A DNA stretch of 64,000 nucleotides from Bubalus kerabau (GCF_029407905.1 NC_073637.1:47368501-47432500); one strand, 5' to 3'; shown: positions 46,398-57,596, counted from the first letter of the stretch. The notes: a model not told the origin generated them from the sequence alone. A program made the numbers and translations.

Positions 46398-46605
46398 GAA
46401 GTGAAGTGAAGTTGCTCAGTCGTGTCTGACTCTTTGCGACCCTGTGGACTGTAGCCTACCAGGCTTCTCCGTCCATGGGATTCCCCAGGCAAGAATACTG
46501 GGGTGGGTTACCATTTCCCCAGGGGATCTTCCTGACCCAGGGATCAAACCTGGGTCTCCTGCATTGGAGGCAGATGCTTTAACCTCTGAGCTACCAGGGA
46601 AGCCC
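46398..46605 (-). mobile_element. Bov-tA SINE with perfect duplication
   Basis: Antisense copy, gaagtgaagtgaagttgctc to ctaccagggaagccc. A perfect 12-bp direct repeat (caacatctcagt) flanks it at 46386-46397 and 46606-46617, inside the L2 remnant. Confidence 0.93.
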
Positions 46606-46974
46606 CAACATCTCAGTAGGAGTCAACAAATCTGACTAATCTTATCTCTTAATTTCATTTTCAAGGTTTTTGAGACCATATTTATACAGTGTTTTTTCTC
46701 CCTTCTTGGGACATTCTTTTTCAATTTCCTTTACTGGCTCCTTCTCTTTTTTCAGATCTATAAATATAGGAAACTCTTAGGGCTCTGTCCTCAGCCTTTG
46801 TCTGTTTTCTAGAACACATGTCCTGAGGCGATTTTAACTATTTCAATGGCTTCAAATGTCATCTGAATGCCGATTTTCCTCATACAAAGTACTGCAATTA
46901 ATCTCGATGAATAAACAAATGAATGGCAAAAGGGCAATCATTTCCATAATCTTGTATGTATCTTGTATATGTCT

Positions 46975-47125
46975 TACTGTGTAACCTTGGGAAAATTACT
47001 TAATGCATTTATACCTCAATTGGTAACATTACTTAATGTCTGGAGTTCTTATGAAAATTAAATGATAATGTACCCAAAGCACTTAGCCTAGTGCCTGACA
47101 AACAGGAAGCACTCAATAAATTCGA
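46975..47125 (+). mobile_element. MIR SINE remnant
   Basis: Sense MIR: ctgtgtaaccttgggaaaat, tacttaatgcatttatacct, and the end agcctagtgcctgacaaaca with gcactcaataaat. Confidence 0.6.
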
Positions 47126-47392
47126 ACACAACAATACATATTAGTTATATCAGGGATGGGCTATTATTTAGAAAACACAATTAAGCCAAACAAAACCAAG
47201 TTCTTAAATTTTCATCTCAAGATCATCTTTACAAGAATATCACAATCACTTGGCATTTCAGGAACTTCTATTCATGAGCTTTTGTATTTAATTAAACTTT
47301 TTTTTCAGCCAAAGTGATGGTTTCATTGCTCCTCCACACATGACCAAAACCAACCTGTCCCCTCTATCACATATAAGAATGGAGTCAACTGA

Positions 47393-47637
47393 TGATGCTC
47401 ATGGCCCATAGTTAACATAAAAAAATTAGTCATAAACTTTGAGTGTCACCATAAAATAAAACTAAACAAAAATATTGATAAGAAACTGCTTTAAAATGGG
47501 GAGGGAGGTGGGAGGGGGGTTCAGGATGGGGAACACGTGTACACCTGTGGTGGATTCATGTTGATGTATGGCAAAACCAATACAATATTGTAAAGTAAAA
47601 ATAATAATAATAAATAAATGATAAATGGTTAAAAAAA
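47393..47637 (+). mobile_element. L1 insertion with 18-bp duplication
   Basis: The 3' part (from about 47496, ggggagggaggtgggagggg, to an A-rich tail) is the young ruminant L1 3' end, as in the 11.8 kb copy. A perfect 18-bp direct repeat (aagaatggagtcaactga) lies at 47375-47392 and 47638-47655. The first ~103 bases after the left duplication (47393-47495) are not L1 sequence I recognise, although the duplication places them inside the insertion. Confidence 0.85.
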
Positions 47638-47779
47638 AAGAATGGAGTCAACTGAATAGACACTTAGGGTAGGTGTTAATTATTAAATACATACATGGGG
47701 TTGAAGTCTATCCACAATGGGAATAACTGGAATATTTACTCCCTTTGGGGAATATTAGCAAAAGGAAAACATAACTGAT

Positions 47780-47965
47780 TTCTTTTAAATTCTTACAGTT
47801 TTATAGGGATGCAAACAATTTTTACCTACAACGTCTCATTTTATCTGTAAATCAATCGTGTGAGGTGGCAGGAAGACTATAATTTTTATCTTATAGTTGA
47901 AAACAGGTTAATTGACTCCCATGGTTTATAATTGGCAAATCCATACCTGGAAAAAAACAGGTCTT
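47780..47965 (-). mobile_element. MIR SINE remnant
   Basis: Antisense MIR: caacgtctcattttatctgt, a gaggtggcaggaagactata block, and attggcaaatccatacctgg. Confidence 0.5.
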
Positions 47966-49705
47966 GATTGCTAGTCTGCTGAACATTTCAGCACTAGTCC
48001 TCAGTGCTTTGCCTCGGTAGATATTGTGATGAACTGATTTTATTATATGAAATAGAACAGGTTGTTTTTCACTTGGTAACACCAACACCTCTATTTTATT
48101 GCCATCCAAAAGATTTCCTTAATACCCCTTGACTGAGAAGCTGCACTTATCTGTGCTTTAGTCTACTGTATATAACTTTAGAAACCATGAAATCTGGTAC
48201 ATTAACACTTGAGAGTTTCCATAAGGCAGAAGACACCCAGACACTCACCAGTTATAAAGCATGACCAATGAAGGAGAAAGGGGCATGACAAAAGCAGAGC
48301 CTACAGAGAGATTTCCTTACAAAGCCTAGAGTAGACAGCAGGTTCAGAATCACTCAGAGCTGGGTCTTCATCACCTTGTTGTGGCATTTGAAGAAAAACA
48401 AACTTTTGAGTGTATTTTCTTAACTAAAACCAAGGACCCTAATATCTAACTCACAGCATCATCATGAGGATTAGTGCCTAACATATTACTGCTGCTTAAT
48501 AAGCATTTGTTCCTGCCTCAATTCCCACAAAAACCACTGGTTCATTTGGGTTAAAGACGTCACCCTGCAGGAAGAGGGAAGACCAATTCCAACTGGGCAT
48601 TTTATTACCAAGTGCAGCAGAGAGTAATTAAAATCAAATGTGTACCCTTGTTTTGTTCTTTGTTTTGAATGCATTCATCTTGTTTTTGAAAACCATCAAT
48701 TACAATGCAGGAAAAAAGCTGTATGAAAGGTATTAGAATGTTTATATTCCTCAGCCTACTGAAAATGTCATTTTAAAAGTAAAAGTTTAAGAAAAATTTG
48801 ATCGTGTTTAATTTGAAGAAGAAATGAACTCTTAGACAAGTATTGCTTTGATTCTCTCAACGAGATTTTTGCTGATAAATGAACATAATCTCATGTATTA
48901 TATACAGAGACTCCTTTAAAAATCTGCCATTAGCCTTTCAAAAATGTCATCTTTTACTCATCCACATCATGGTTTTTCTCCCTCAAATAGCCCCTAATTA
49001 CTAGAAAGGAAAGAAGACAAAGGACTAGGATATGAACTGTATTACTTTTCAGAATCTAGAAATCTGCTTAAGATGTATTTTCATAATTATAGCTTACACA
49101 GATATCCTGGAAGTAAAAGACACTGAGTATTTCTAATTATCTTACAGATTATCAAGTTAGAAGAGAAAATGGCCAAAATACTTAAATGAGCATCTTCTTG
49201 TGAGGATCAAACTGATTAAATAACCTTTATGAGCAAAAGAGAATTTCCACATTCACATCATAAATGGATCTATTAACTTTTAAAAATCTTTTTATTTTGT
49301 ATTGAGGTATAGTCTCTTAACTTTTAATATTGTTTTGAAGTTTGAACTCTTAAGCTGTAAAAGTTATAACTTTTAAAATGGTTTTACTCATAGCACATAT
49401 AAATTACTTTTTGGTCAGAAAAGATATTTCAGATTTATTTCATAAAAATCCAGCCACAGGGTGTTATTTTAGTCCCACTTAGCAGACAGCTAGAAAATGA
49501 ATATCACAGATATAAGTAATCTGTCCAGGATATACTTCAAATAAGTGGAATGAATAGTTTGAACTTGAGCCTGGGTCTCTTGAGCCCACTTTGCCAGTGC
49601 TTTTCACTATTCACTTTGCTTTAGACTTACAAGACTTTGATTTGAGTCCCATATTAGTTGCTTCTGGGCAGTCAACTTTGTGTAAGTCAACTAACTTCTC
49701 TGAAG
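47966..49705. other. Unique sequence, no gene seen
   Basis: Over 1.7 kb almost free of nameable repeats (a short L1-like piece around 49285-49312 is possible). No convincing exon. Confidence 0.4.
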
Positions 49706-49718
49706 CTCAGGTATCTTT

Positions 49719-50351
49719 TTTTTAATTTTATTTTATTTTTGGAGAAGACTCTTGAGAATCCCTTGGACTGCAAGGAGATCCAACCAGTCCATCCTGAAGG
49801 AGATCAGCCCTGGGATTTCTTTGGAAGGAATGATACTAAAGCTGAAACTCCAGTACTTTGGCCACCTCATGTGAAAAGTTGACTCATTGGAAAAGACTCT
49901 GATGCTGGGAGGGATTGGGGGCAGGAGGAGAAGGGGATGACAGAGGATGAGATGGCTGGATGTCATCACTGACTCAATGGACGTGAGTCTCAGTGAACTC
50001 CGGGAGTTGGTGATGGACAGGGAGGCCTGGCGTGCTGTGATTCATGGGGTCGCAAAGAGTCGGACATGACTGAGCGACTGATCTGATCTGATCTGATTTT
50101 TCAATATTGTACAATTGTATTTGTCAATTGCATCTCAATATAGGGATGGTGGGAAACCTCATCTCATTCGGGTTCTTTCTTTATGTCTTCAGTTGTAGAT
50201 CTTTTCCAGTAGGTTTTGGTCTTTTTCTTAGATGGCTATTCTGCAGATAGTTGTGATCTAGGTGTGCTCCTGAGAGGAGATGAATTCAGTGTCTTTCTAT
50301 TTTGCCATTTTGCTAATGCAAAAAAAAAAAAAAACAAAACAGCAACATACC
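49719..50351 (+). mobile_element. Composite poly(A) insertion, 633 bp
   Basis: A perfect 13-bp direct repeat (ctcaggtatcttt) at 49706-49718 and 50352-50364 brackets, in order, a T/A-rich stretch, a BovB 3' end (49739-50097), about 220 bases I cannot assign (50098-50317) and an A run of about 15 followed by acaaaacagcaacatacc. It may be a single retroposed transcript, or a BovB nested in an older poly(A) element. Confidence 0.7.
49739..50097 (+). mobile_element. BovB 3' end, GATCT tail
   Basis: Sense BovB C-terminal coding and 3' end from ggagaagactcttgagaatc to a ctgatctgatctgatctgat tail. Closely similar to the 33.5 kb copy's tail and coding end. Located inside the composite insertion. Confidence 0.92.
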
Positions 50352-50364
50352 CTCAGGTATCTTT

Positions 50365-50783
50365 CTTTTCAAGTGGGTAAAGTAACATCTAGTTTCCTTT
50401 CAAGGCTTTAGAAAGAGCAAAGGACATAATGAATATTAAAACACTTCACAACAGATTTTAATATTCCCATTAAAAAGTCAAACAGTTATAGACACTGACT
50501 GCCTGGCAAAATGGAAATAACAAGACCCCTAGTGAGCCTCAGATATAAATATAGGTCTAAATTCTTATTTTTTCACTTCCTAGCTTTGTACCTGACCCAC
50601 ATTCCTTATTTTCTGAGGATCGCTTTCCTCACTTGTAAAACTGGCATACACAATAAGTGCTGCTCCATGATCTGTGCCCGATTTACTTCCTTTTAAACTG
50701 AAAGAGTTATTATTCAGGTTTTATTATATTCTGGATATTTGTTTAAAGACAAATTTAATAGCTACTCAGCAAAGGCATACTTG
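50365..50783. other. Unique sequence
   Basis: No repeat or exon identified. Confidence 0.4.
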
Positions 50784-50791
50784 CCTTCTTT

Positions 50792-51001
50792 GCTAGTGGT
50801 GGTGGTTTTGTCATTAATTCAAGTCCGACTCTTGTGACCTCATGGACTATAGCCCTCCAGGCTCCTCTGTCCATGGAATTTTCCAGGCAAGAATCCTGGA
50901 GTGGGTTGCCATTTCCTTCTCCAGGGGATCTTCCTGATCTAGGGATTGAACCTGGGTCTCCTGCATTGCATGCAGATTCTTTGCTGAGCCACCAGGGAAG
51001 C
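50792..51001 (-). mobile_element. Bov-tA SINE with short duplication
   Basis: Antisense copy from gtggtggttttgtcattaat to gagccaccagggaagc. An 8-bp direct repeat (ccttcttt) lies at 50784-50791 and 51002-51009. Confidence 0.9.
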
Positions 51002-51009
51002 CCTTCTTT

Positions 51010-51664
51010 AGTGTGATCAGATTTCATCTTGTAACTGCAAATCCCACCTTCACATTACAGAAAGGTCTATCAGACTAAATAAAATAGAAGTAATTTATAC
51101 CCTTTTCAGTGGAAAACAAAACACAACAAAAGCCTATCCTGAGATTCAAGCAGATGAGAGGAAGATTCGAGAGAGAAAAGAAAAGATCTGTATGAAAATG
51201 AAACTTTGGCCCAGCTGCCAAGCATACGGAGAAACACAGAGGTTTTGATCACTGAGTAAAGAGCAGACTGTGGGGATCCTTTCTGTGTGCAAAACAGTGC
51301 ACTTGGACCACCTGGGAAGGTGTGAGGCTTAGACACCTGAGCCACAGGAATGACTGAGTAGCATTGAAAGATCTCAGAGAAGCTTGCTAATGCAAACTAG
51401 CTTTCCCTAAAGGCCCTGTTAAAAAGCCACCCATGGTCAAGTTTGAGCATCAAAATATCTATTTGCTTTCCTGGTTTTTGTATTATTTGATTCTCAAATT
51501 CCTTCTTGCGAAAGCAGCACATGTCCAAATGAAAATTCTGTAAATACAAGGGCAGCCAAGACTCATATCTTGCCATCACTCCCCCAAACTGCTCTTGAGG
51601 GGAACCTGGCACAACCCACCCACGAAATCTCCGGCTGAGACCCTGGCAGAAAACAGACTGCTTC
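51010..51664. other. Unique sequence, no gene seen
   Basis: Short minus-strand frames (51106-51345, 51397-51666) have no recognisable feature. Confidence 0.4.
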
Positions 51665-51840
51665 ACGCATTAGCAGCCCAGAGTTATTTTGGGTCTGCCA
51701 CTTACCAGCAATGTGTGCTTGTGGGGGTCACTTAAGCTTTCTGGGCTTCTGCTTCTTATCTATAAATCTACGAGGCTGGGCTGAAGACTGAATATCTCTC
51801 AGATCCTTCTTGTCCCAGTGTTCTCTGATCCAACTTATGA
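51665..51840 (+). mobile_element. MIR SINE
   Basis: Sense MIR: gggtctgccacttaccagca, gtcacttaagctttctgggc, ttcttatctataaatctacg. The core is well kept. Confidence 0.65.
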
Positions 51841-52874
51841 ACCAATAATAAGGATTCCCAAACTAAAACAAAGTCAATGTTGCCTCCAATTTGGAATGCA
51901 CTGACGTGATGTTACTAGATTTAGTGTATCTGTGGAGAGGGGGAAAAAAAAAAACAGTTTACCGGCAGCCTGGGTGAGTCAAAAGGCCAAGCTATTTTTG
52001 GTAAAGACCACTAAACAGGCTTGGGCATTTATATGCATTTTCTCAGCAACAGGACACAGGCATCTTGCCCACATTCCAGGGAAAGACCTACCAACACCTT
52101 TGCTACAGTCCAATAGTGAAATAAACGTACTTAGCTGAATAAGGACAACTCACAGTGAATGCTGGTTGGTTTTTTTTTTTTTTGCAGTCTGCAAGTTGGT
52201 TATCTTGTCAAGCTGGTAGTCATCAGGTGGGACTCACAGCTTCAGTAGGGGAGTTAAGAAGCATTTCTGGACTACTTTTTTTTCCATTTGCCTATACTAA
52301 ATTGAATTAAGCAGTCGTCACCTTATAAAGATTCCTGTGGCGAGGGCTAAGAGATACAGTGACCATGGTATATTGAGTTTGGATGACAACTTTGTAAATG
52401 ATAGGCCGACAAATGGTGTTTCTAGTACATAAGGATGATTAGGATAAAGAATATGTTTTCCTTTTATCATCAAAACTTTGAACATTTCAGGTAGTGCAGC
52501 TCTGATGGAGAGAGCTAACTCCAGGATGTAAAGTAACATTTACTGATGCTAAGTCACCCTACTGGGTGGTACATTTGGAAACCGCCAAGAGAATAAATTC
52601 TAAAAGTTCTCTTCACCAAGAAAAAACTTTCCTTGTGTCTATGTGAGCTGATGGATGATAAAACTTATGGTGATTAATTTTTCACAATAAAAGTCAGTCA
52701 GGTCACAATGCTATAGGCATTCAACTTACACAGGGCTGTCTGTCAGGGATGACTCAGTAAAATTAAAAGGAAAAAAGGTTTATAAGGAAAATGTTTAATG
52801 AAAATTAATCAATTTTAAGAAAAAAAACTGCTAACACCCATAGTTAGCACGTTAATGAGGCAGCAGAATACAGC
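51841..52874. other. Unique sequence, no gene seen
   Basis: Homopolymer A run near 51943-51954 and T run near 52170-52183. No exon or named repeat. Confidence 0.4.
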
Positions 52875-53060
52875 ATTTAGAAGTGAGAATTTGAAAACCA
52901 CAGTGTTGAAATGTGAATTCCAGCTCTGTCTCTTTTATTCACTCTGACACCTTGGGCAAGAGATAGCCTCTGGGAGACTCAGTTTTCCTATCTGTATAAT
53001 GGTGAGAATCACTGCACCTAATGTGAATATAAATACACATATGATGCAGTCAGCATACAG
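52875..53060 (+). mobile_element. MIR SINE
   Basis: Sense MIR: ttccagctctgtctctttta, acaccttgggcaagagatag, cagttttcctatctgtataa. Confidence 0.65.
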
Positions 53061-53618
53061 GCTAATGCATAAGCACTAAGTCAACACTATCAGCATTAAT
53101 AATCTATTACAAAAGTAAACTTTGAATTATGCTTTGTATAATTATATACTTTGTATCTTTTGCATTAGGTATTGTGTTATAAAAAGTTAACCAGATTTAC
53201 CCTCAACTCTGATAAACATGAGCCTCTGAAGACACAGGGGCTTGGTCAAGCCATCTTCCAACCACCAGGGAACTGAGAAAAGGAGGTGACACTGAGAAAA
53301 CAGATGGAAGAAATGTAGAAAGAACAGTCAGGCTGCTAAAGCATTATTTATACTATGTCATTTAGATTCTTGATCTAGGAAAAGAAACTTTAGTCTTGAA
53401 ATGTTCAGTTGTGTAAGCTAAGGAGTTTCTCTATTTTAGTTGAGCAAGCTTGAGATATATCTTATGCTACTTACAAAAAAACAAAAACAAGCACCAAACC
53501 AACACCTATTGGATCCTTGCTAAAAATGCAGTTTCCTTGACCTTCCAATCTTCAAGAGTAGTTCTAAGGAATTCAGAATCCTTAATGAAGTCCCCAACTG
53601 ATTCTCTTACAAAACCAG
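53061..53618. other. Unique sequence, no gene seen
   Basis: A 150-codon plus-strand frame (53450-53902) crosses from here through an LTR and two SINEs. Its recognisable part is SINE translation, so it is not a gene. Confidence 0.4.
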
Positions 53619-53673
53619 TGTTAGGGACTGAATCATATATCCCCCAAACTCAGTTATTGAAATCATCACTCCA

Positions 53674-53789
53674 AAATGGCAACCCACTCCAGTATTCTTG
53701 CCTGGAGAATCCCATGGGCAGAGGAGCCTGGCAGGCTATAGTCCTTGGGGTAGCAAGAGTCGGACACGACTTAGCGACTAAACCAACCA
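53674..53789 (+). mobile_element. Bov-A monomer inside LTR
   Basis: Body unit aaaatggcaacccactccag to gacacgacttagcgactaa, followed by a short accaaccaacca tail. Confidence 0.88.
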
Positions 53790-53839
53790 ACCAAACAGTA
53801 CCTCAGATGACTGTATGTGAAGACAGGGTCTTTAAAGAG

Positions 53840-54102
53840 GTCAATGGCACCCCACTCCAGTACTTTTGCCTGGAAAATCCCATGGACAGAGGAGCCTGGT
53901 AGGCTACAGTCCATGGGGTCGCAAAGAGTCAGACACGACTGAGCGACTTCCCTTTCACTTTTCACTTTCACTCATCGGAGAAGGAAATGGCAACCCACTC
54001 CAGTGTTCTTGCCTGGAGAACCCTAGGGACGGGGGAGCCTGGTGGGCTTCCGTCTATGGGGTCGCACAGAGTAGGACACGACTGTAGTGACTTAGCGGTA
54101 AA
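53840..54102 (+). mobile_element. Bov-A2 SINE inside LTR
   Basis: Dimer: aatggcaccccactccagta, linker cccttttcac-like at about 53950, second unit ggagaaggaaatggcaaccc to gactgtagtgacttagcgg. It is the second SINE in the same LTR. Confidence 0.9.
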
Positions 54103-54365
54103 GTGAAATGAGGCCATTAGGGTGACCCCTTATTCAGTACGATTGATGTCCTTATGAAAAGAGATCAGGACAATCAGGACACAAACATATAGTGGGGAGA
54201 CCACGTGAAGACACAGGAGAAGACCGCCACCTACAAGCCACAGAGGCCTCGGGAGAAATCAACTCTGATGATACCTCCATCTGCAATTGGACAAAATAAG
54301 CTGCTGCTGTTTAAGCCACCCAATTGGTGGTACTTTGTTACCACAGTCCTAGAAAATGAAGATAA

Positions 54366-55284
54366 TCAGCTGTGGGAAACATCAATTCTGGAACTCCTCG
54401 CTCCATGTCAACATCTGGTTCGCAACCTTCCAGGCAAGCAGTCCCGCAGCCTTTGTTTAAATCTCCCTGCAAAGGGAATCCTCAAAATTCTAGTGTTACC
54501 CATCTCATCTTGGAACTGCTCAGTGTGAGAAAATCTTCCTTACTTTACACTGAAATTTATGTTATCATATCAGTTAAGCTTTCTAATGATAACATTGGGA
54601 CACGCTAAGACTCTAAAGCAGTTTCAGAACAGTCCGAGAAAGCATTTTCCTTGCTGAGAGTTGAATGCTGTTTACTACTGAAAGTACAATATTTGATTTG
54701 AATATTCTAGCTTTTAATTAACTTAGGATATTTGACAAATATTATTTGATTATAACTAGCACTTTCAATTTACTGATCATTCTGAATAAAACAGAGTTTA
54801 TCATAGTTTCTAAAATGAAAATATTATGCGTGAAGTTTTCTTCCCCAAGGGATTTTGGACATCTGAAGTGCAATCAACAAATGATGATAAAGTCTCAATA
54901 AGTTTGGCTGCATTGTCCTTTCTAAGGTCATATCCTTTAGCTTCAGAGGAAATGCTTGCTGCATACAATTTCTACCTGCAGTGCGCAGGCTGCTTATTTC
55001 TATAAACCTATAGGTAATACTCCTGTCAGGAAGTAATATTTTTACTGTTTTATTTAAAATAGTCCTATCAACTGTTTTACTGAAACAATGATTATTTTGG
55101 ACAGGTTCTGCCCAGTGGAGTTGTTTAAACTGATTCAATTACCTGTGTAATTGACCTCCAAAGCTTTCCCATTTTAAAGAGGATATTTCTCATTTTAAAG
55201 CAGACACTGACAGTCAGGCTAAAGTTGAATTAAGGTCCTTTCACTTCAGTTGACTCTACTGAAACTCGTATTCATAGTGTAACA
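54366..55284. other. Unique sequence, no gene seen
   Basis: The 107-codon plus-strand frame (54205-54528) starts in the LTR and ends here. The 104-codon minus-strand frame (54824-55138) has no identifiable domain. Both are treated as chance. Confidence 0.35.
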
Positions 55285-55480
55285 ACAGTAATAATAATAA
55301 CTAACATTTATTAACTGCTTACAGTGATTCTATAGTGGGCTTTATGCATATTGCCTTATTTAATGCGATTACCCCTTGATAGAGGTTGTATGTGCTATCT
55401 GCATTTTACAGATGAATCTCAGAGAGGTTTTATAATTCCAAATCACACACTTCAGTAAGTAGCTGAACTAAGCTTCTTAC
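55285..55480 (-). mobile_element. MIR SINE
   Basis: Nearly complete antisense MIR: aactaacatttattaactgc, gccttatttaatgcgattac, gcattttacagatgaatctc, agagaggttttataattcca. Confidence 0.75.
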
Positions 55481-55589
55481 CAAGCTTGATTTGGCTTTAA
55501 GATCTTGCTCTCATTTACTGTGTGCATTCCACAAAGAAAATACACAGTCTGGGGAAAGAAGAATTTATCCTCTCAACAACATCTGTATA

Positions 55590-55660
55590 ACATCTGTAAA
55601 ACAGGGATATTAACACTTGCCCCTTGAGACTGTTGTAAAGATTAAATATGGATGCAATTT
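55590..55660 (+). mobile_element. MIR 3' fragment
   Basis: Sense MIR piece: catctgtaaaacagggatat, tgttgtaaagattaaatatg. Confidence 0.55.
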
Positions 55661-55884
55661 ATTTCAGTATCTCACCCTAGTTCTTGGCAGACATTTCTTC
55701 AGTGCTTTATAAATGTCAATTTTCTCTTTTTCAGCAACTTTTGCCCATGTGTTTCCAGGGTACTGATCTGGGCCACATGGGAAAATCTACAACTAGAAGG
55801 TACAGCTAATTCTGACCTTCTTGAGTTTATACCCAAGTGTAAAGGCAAAAGACTGTGATATGAAAAAGTTACAAAATAATCTAT

Positions 55885-56075
55885 TTTAATGAGTGCTGAG
55901 AGCAAGGGCTTTGTAGTCAGAATGCACTTGATTTGCACTCTGTCTCCACCATTTCCACCCACCATTTGGAAAATCTGGGACTAGTTGCTTTCCCTCTCAA
56001 GGTCTGAGCATTCTTGTCTGTAGCACAAGGATCTACCTCACGAAGTTGATATGAGGATTTTAACAACTATTCGTC
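55885..56075 (+). mobile_element. MIR SINE
   Basis: Sense MIR: gagcaagggctttgtagtca head, tctgtctccaccatttccac, cttgtctgtagcacaaggat and gttgatatgaggattttaac. Confidence 0.6.
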
Positions 56076-56109
56076 ATTGGTGTTAATTTGTTCCAAGGAG
56101 GGCTGTGAG

Positions 56110-56290
56110 AAATGTGCTTATTGTATCTCACTCAATCCTTACAACAAGGATGAAATGCCCTCTAGTTCACGATGCTCATGTTGAGATAATCAAGACACAG
56201 GGAGGTATATATTTGATGAATGTTACTTGAACAGTGTCATAGCTGGGGTGCTTTTTCAGGCAGTGTGGCTTTATAGCCCATTCTCCTAAC
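56110..56290 (-). mobile_element. MIR SINE remnant
   Basis: Antisense MIR: tgtatctcactcaatcctta, aatcaagacacagggagg, and ggcagtgtggctttatagcc. It lies tail-to-tail with the preceding MIR. Confidence 0.5.
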
Positions 56291-56383
56291 ATACTATACA
56301 ACACTGACTTCTAGATTATAAATGATATATGAGATGTTTCAGAAATATTTCAAATGCTAAAAAACAGTTTATTATAATTTGTT

Positions 56384-56587
56384 GTTTACTCACTAAGTCA
56401 CGTCCACCTCTTTCACAGCCCCATGGAGCGTAACCTGCCAGGCTCCTCTGTCGATGGGATTTCTCAAGCAAGAATACTGGAGTGGGTTGCCATTTCCTTC
56501 TCAAGGGGATCTTCCTGACCCAGAGATCGAACCCATGTCTCCTGCATTGGCAGGCAAATTCTTTACCACTGAACCACCAGGTAAGCC
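56384..56587 (-). mobile_element. Bov-tA SINE
   Basis: Antisense copy: tactcactaagtcacgtcca to gaaccaccaggtaagccc. The word taatttgt is present on both sides (about 56375-56382 and 56591-56598), a likely target duplication. Confidence 0.9.
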
Positions 56588-56599
56588 CATTAATTTGTA

Positions 56600-57300
56600 A
56601 AAATAAAAACAAACTAATTAAGCAGCTGTTCCTTGGGCCGAAAGAAAAGAATAAAAGGTTGTTCAATTTGTGAGGATAATAATGGCTTTAAGGACAATGA
56701 ATAGCATTATGCTTTTTTTTATTCCCTAAAAGAAAGAAAGCCCCATGTCTATGAAGTTAATGACCTTTCCAGACTTTTTCAAGATTCTTGCTTCTTCATG
56801 TCATTTCAAAAGATAACTTCCAATTTGATGACTGTTCCCATTAGCTCTGGGCCACTTGGCTTGCTTTTTCTAACAAAGGTCCACAGAAAAATTGTGCGTG
56901 GCGAATGTGATTTCCTTGAAGTTCTCAGTGGTCTAATCTGCCTTGATGTGGTTCCTTTCATGGTTTTACATGGCACTTATGGGACATAAGTGGGCATAAG
57001 GCCAGCTGGGTTATATTGTGTCTATTTGTTTTCTCTTCAAAATGAAGATTGTGTTTAAATGAAAAATTGTGTTCCAGGAACAAATTATTTCCCTTTGAAG
57101 CACTATCTCCTAACATGACATTTGAAGGTTTTGTGGAGAGAAATAATTTGTGTTCTTATACAGTTCTCCATGTTAATTGTGCCCTTCCATTTACACTGCA
57201 GGAGAAATTCAGACCCATCCTCCGTTCTTCAATATTAAGATAGGATCTACACAGAAAGGCTGGTAGTTTTAAAAAATCTTTTCCAGATTATATGCACTCT
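56600..57300. other. Unique sequence, no gene seen
   Basis: No repeat or exon identified. Confidence 0.4.
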
Positions 57301-57304
57301 ACAC

Positions 57305-57366
57305 AAGTGTATATATATATATATACACACACACACACATATATGTATATGTGTGTGTATATATGT
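57305..57366. repeat. Compound TA/CA/TG microsatellite
   Basis: (TA)n then (CA)n then mixed TATG and (TG)n and (TA)n. The CA and TG parts are complementary and could fold back. Confidence 0.85.
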
Positions 57367-57454
57367 ACAACAGAGGTAAGAAAAAACATTTTTTCTCTTT
57401 TTCCCACTTCAATTCTCTTCCTCCTCCTAGGAGTATATTCTTCTCAGGTTTTTT

Positions 57455-57596
57455 GGTATATTTGCCTGTAATGCAAGAGACCTGGGTTCCATCCCTGGGT
57501 TGCAAAGATCCCCTGGAGAAGGGAAATGCTACCCACTCCAGACCTGGAGAATTCCATGGACTGTATAGTCCATGGGGTCCCAAAGAGTCAGACATC
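57455..57596 (+). mobile_element. Bov-tA SINE, degraded
   Basis: Truncated head (tatttgcctgtaatgcaaga), gggttccatccctgggttgc and a deleted body (actccagacctggagaattc to caaagagtcagacatcatg). Confidence 0.85.

Larger units (their letters stand above)
44880..46900 (+). mobile_element. Ancient L2 LINE coding-region remnant
   Basis: A pyrimidine-rich stretch with the word order of the L2 ORF2 sense strand: gtcttcaccactctctctgc, accagatctccattactttc, atgttgctggaagaaagga, gggtcaccaacatcttacat, caatggcaaattttctgttc, gggctctgtcctcagccttt and gccgattttcctcat. Three younger SINEs (45165, 45942, 46398) split it. Translation is destroyed by substitutions and indels, and the original element is much older than any BovB here. 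Confidence 0.55.
53619..54365 (+). mobile_element. MLT1-type LTR split by two SINEs
   Basis: The LTR begins tgttagggactgaatcatat with cccccaaactcagttattga, resumes after the first SINE with cagatgactgtatgtgaaga and cagggtctttaaagaggt, and after the second with aatgaggccattagggtgac, atgtccttatgaaaagaga, ctgtttaagccacccaattg and ggtactttgttaccacagtc. This is MLT1 (ERVL-MaLR) word order. No internal retroviral sequence is present. Confidence 0.75.

Noticed and set aside
53450..53902. 150-codon frame
   Set aside because: Composed of unique DNA, LTR and SINE translation. The familiar NPLQYSCLENPM-type words are Bov-A translated, not a host protein.
54824..55138. 104-codon minus-strand frame
   Set aside because: No recognisable domain and no supporting context. 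Could only be rescued by transcript evidence.
57080..57151. 11-bp inverted repeat (acaaattattt / aaataatttgt) with a 50-base loop
   Set aside because: AT-rich arms of this length are expected by chance, and there is no precursor-like pairing between them.
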